The position numbers and the translations under genes are program-made. A DNA stretch of 64,000 bases, from assembly GCF_036924515.1 (NCBI RefSeq), contig NZ_JAZHRR010000001.1, positions 124,001 to 188,000 on the forward strand, in the 5' to 3' direction. Below, piece by piece: positions 62,168 to 64,000 of this stretch. Position 1 is the first letter of the stretch. Each line of letters starts with the position of its first letter. The notes under the pieces are model-generated. The model ran no database searches. It was not told the DNA's origin and saw only the letters and a program-made list of their open reading frames with translations. The DNA comes from Bradyrhizobium sp. AZCC 1610. GTDB taxonomy: Bacteria > Pseudomonadota > Alphaproteobacteria > Rhizobiales > Xanthobacteraceae.

Positions 62168-64000
62168 TTAATTCACGGCGGCGGTGCGCTTGGTCGCAGC
62201 CGGCTTGGCGCCGGGCTTGCCCGTGGCGGGCGCGGGAGCCGAATCCCAACCACCGGCGGGTGCCGCCACGTTGACGACGTCGTCGGGCTGCGGCTCCGGC
62301 GTAAAGGTCTGGATCGCGAGTCTCGCGGCCGCCAGCGACTGGGCGTCGAGGCGCTTGGCGATATCGTCGCGCTTGCGGCCCGCGTCCGCGTCGCCCTGGG
62401 CCGCGGCGAGGCTGAACCATTTGAAGGATTCGGCGAGGTTCTGTTCGACGCCGATACCGCGGGCATAGAGGATGCCGAGGTTGAACTGGCTGTCGGCGAC
62501 GCCGCGATCGGCGGCCTTGCGGAACCAGATCGACGCGCTCTTGTAATTGGCGCCCTTGCCGCCGCCATCGGCGTCGAGCACGGCCAGATTATGCATCGCC
62601 TTGGCGCTGCCGCGCTCGGCCGCCTGCGCATAATAACGCCGCGCGATATCGACGTCCTTTTTCACGCTCAGGCCCTTCTCGTAGAAGGTCCCGAGCCGGA
62701 AGATGGCGGGCACCACGCCGGCCTGCGCCGCGCGGTCGTACCATTTGGCGGCCTGGTCGAGATCCGAGGCAACGCCCTTGCCTTCGGCAAAGCGCACGCC
62801 GACTTCATAAGCCGCGGCCGGGTCGCCCTTCAGCGCGGCGGCGCGCAATACCGGGCCGCCGATGCCGTCAGGCAGCCGCTCGGTCGGCGGCACCGCGATC
62901 ATGGCAAGCTTGCCACCGGTGGCCGGCATCGTCGTGATCGCGCCGGTGATGTCGCTGGCTGCAGCAGGCGACGGCGCGGCCTGCGGCGGGACCGCGATCC
63001 GCGCGCTATCCAGCGTGTTCGGTGCGGAAGAATTGTTCGACTGCTTCTCGACAGGCGTCGGCGAGATCATCAAGGGCCCCGGTGCCGCGGGCATTGCGGG
63101 CCTGCTCTCCGACGGCGCGGGGGCCTGCACCGGTGCGGCCGGCTCGCCGGGATGTTCCATCATCGGCAGTTGCAGCACGCTGCCGGTGTCGAGCAGCGTC
63201 ATTGCCATCTTGAAAGTGCCGAGCACGATCACGACCACGCTCGCGCCGACCAGCAGCGAGCGGATCTTGGAGGAAATGTTCGAGGGGACATTGTCGTCGG
63301 CCTTGGCCTTGCCGCCGCCCTTGTCCTTTGGCGCGGCCTTCGCCGAACGTCCCGGCTTCTCGGGGGGTGGCGCGGCGGCCGCGGCCTGCGCGGCGCGGCG
63401 CGCGGCGGCGATGAAACTCGACGAACTGACCGGCTCCTTCGGCCCGGAAGCGATCTCGCTGATTGCGTTTTCGGAAGCCGCGATCCGTTCCGACGGCGAA
63501 GACATGCGCACTGACGGCCGCGTGCCCGGCTCGAGCGGATGATCCGGCGGCAATTCCGGCGCGATCGCGGTGCGCGGCGCCGCGGCATGCGGCTCCAGGA
63601 TTTCGCTGATTGCCCGCGGCGGCAATGGCGGGGCGACCGGCGCGGCCGGCTGCGCCGCGTGGAATTCGCGCGGCGCGGCGACAAAATGCTCCTGCGGACC
63701 GGCTTGCAGCGCGGCGGGGTTCGGCAATTCCGGCTTCGATTGCTGCGGATAGGTCTGCAGCGGTGTCATCAAGCGGGGCGCTTCCTCGCGCATTTCGGCG
63801 GCGGCAGGAGAAGAGGCGGTCGTAGCCGGTGTAGCGCGAACCGTGCGCAGATCGCCTTCGATCATCGACAGGCGATCGACCACGTGGCCGAGCGTGCTGT
63901 GAACGGTCTCGAGCGAGTCCTGGGTGCGGCGGTCGGTTTCCGACTGGCTGAAGCGGATGTCGGTCAGCTCGCGCTTGACCAGATCGACGATGCCGGAGTC
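62168..64000 (-). CDS. PodJ-like polar localisation protein, C-terminal part
   Basis: 610 codons are visible; the frame stays open to the window edge, so the N-terminus lies outside. Residues near the edge form coiled coil (RELTDIRFSQSETDRRTQDSLETV). A Pro/Ala-rich disordered stretch follows, then one membrane segment (SKIRSLLVGASVVVIVLGTFKMAMTLL), and a periplasmic set of about five Sel1-like repeats (PAAAYEVGVRFAEGKGVASDLDQAAKWYDRAAQAG and similar). This layout matches PodJ/localisation-factor proteins that mark the cell pole in alphaproteobacteria. End TKRTAAVN. Confidence 0.82.
   Translation of the reverse strand, partial: DSGIVDLVKRELTDIRFSQSETDRRTQDSLETVHSTLGHVVDRLSMIEGDLRTVRATPATTASSPAAAEMREEAPRLMTPLQTYPQQSKPELPNPAALQAGPQEHFVAAPREFHAAQPAAPVAPPLPPRAISEILEPHAAAPRTAIAPELPPDHPLEPGTRPSVRMSSPSERIAASENAISEIASGPKEPVSSSSFIAAARRAAQAAAAAPPPEKPGRSAKAAPKDKGGGKAKADDNVPSNISSKIRSLLVGASVVVIVLGTFKMAMTLLDTGSVLQLPMMEHPGEPAAPVQAPAPSESRPAMPAAPGPLMISPTPVEKQSNNSSAPNTLDSARIAVPPQAAPSPAAASDITGAITTMPATGGKLAMIAVPPTERLPDGIGGPVLRAAALKGDPAAAYEVGVRFAEGKGVASDLDQAAKWYDRAAQAGVVPAIFRLGTFYEKGLSVKKDVDIARRYYAQAAERGSAKAMHNLAVLDADGGGKGANYKSASIWFRKAADRGVADSQFNLGILYARGIGVEQNLAESFKWFSLAAAQGDADAGRKRDDIAKRLDAQSLAAARLAIQTFTPEPQPDDVVNVAAPAGGWDSAPAPATGKPGAKPAATKRTAAVN

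Overview
The window reads as a chromosomal segment of a Bradyrhizobium-like alphaproteobacterium (Nitrobacteraceae). Evidence: GC-rich genes with strong G/C third positions, a GcrA cell-cycle regulator, a class I lysyl-tRNA synthetase, a circularly permuted two-piece tmRNA gene, a SAM-II riboswitch ahead of metZ, and many intergenic palindromic repeat families. Species is not determinable from the sequence alone. No rRNA, CRISPR array, transposase or integrase is visible.

Layout. 1-1.7 kb: a small, lower-GC metal-responsive module (MerR-type regulator, divergent promoter with a perfect dyad, a Cys-rich MerT-like membrane protein, YnfA). It abuts a C-terminal scrap of the PhoR kinase. 1.9-7.5 kb: Pho box and pstSCAB-phoU-phoB. 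7.7-12.2 kb: gcrA, then argD-argF-hslO. 12.2-16.5 kb: a structured repeat element, apaG, and an opgC operon with two SGNH-type secreted proteins. 16.5-19.1 kb: metZ under a SAM-II riboswitch with a visible antiterminator/terminator pair, then a two-domain dCTP deaminase. 19.3-25.9 kb: sorbosone-dehydrogenase-like lipoprotein, MATE pump, Met-rich secreted protein, small SRPBCC/VOC/AraC/Ogt genes (the AraC gene is frameshifted). 26-27.3 kb: tRNA-Gly(CCC) and the permuted ssrA. 27.3-36 kb: membrane protein, chemoreceptor, an ECF sigma unit with DUF4142 and cupredoxin genes, PHA-synthase-like hydrolase, Rid protein, flavoprotein. 36-44.7 kb: ClpP-like secreted protein, Sco, solute-binding protein, lysK, class II aldolase, uracil-DNA glycosylase, S24 repressor, DUF952-pyrD. 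44.7-56 kb: MATE, MBL hydrolase, DUF6460, then the ligase-associated repair set (LigC-type ligase and exonuclease on minus; Lhr-type helicase and PdeM on plus) flanking a methyltransferase and a branched-chain-type solute-binding protein. 56-64 kb: LysR/EamA/MBL, TauE with TIGR02186, a second ClpP-like protein, and the C-terminal part of a PodJ-like Sel1-repeat polar protein running off the window.

How it works together. PhoB/PhoU and the Pst transporter form a phosphate uptake and signalling unit, but its usual kinase gene is reduced to a fragment here. Several RNA-level controls are readable: the SAM-II switch of metZ, a hairpin burying the ribosome-binding site of an NTF2-like gene, and a structured argD leader. 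Two identical ECF-type promoters (GGGAACC-N15-CATCC) tie the sigma gene to the DUF4142/cupredoxin genes. Intergenic palindromes of about ten families sit mostly at gene ends and in places supply stop or start codons.
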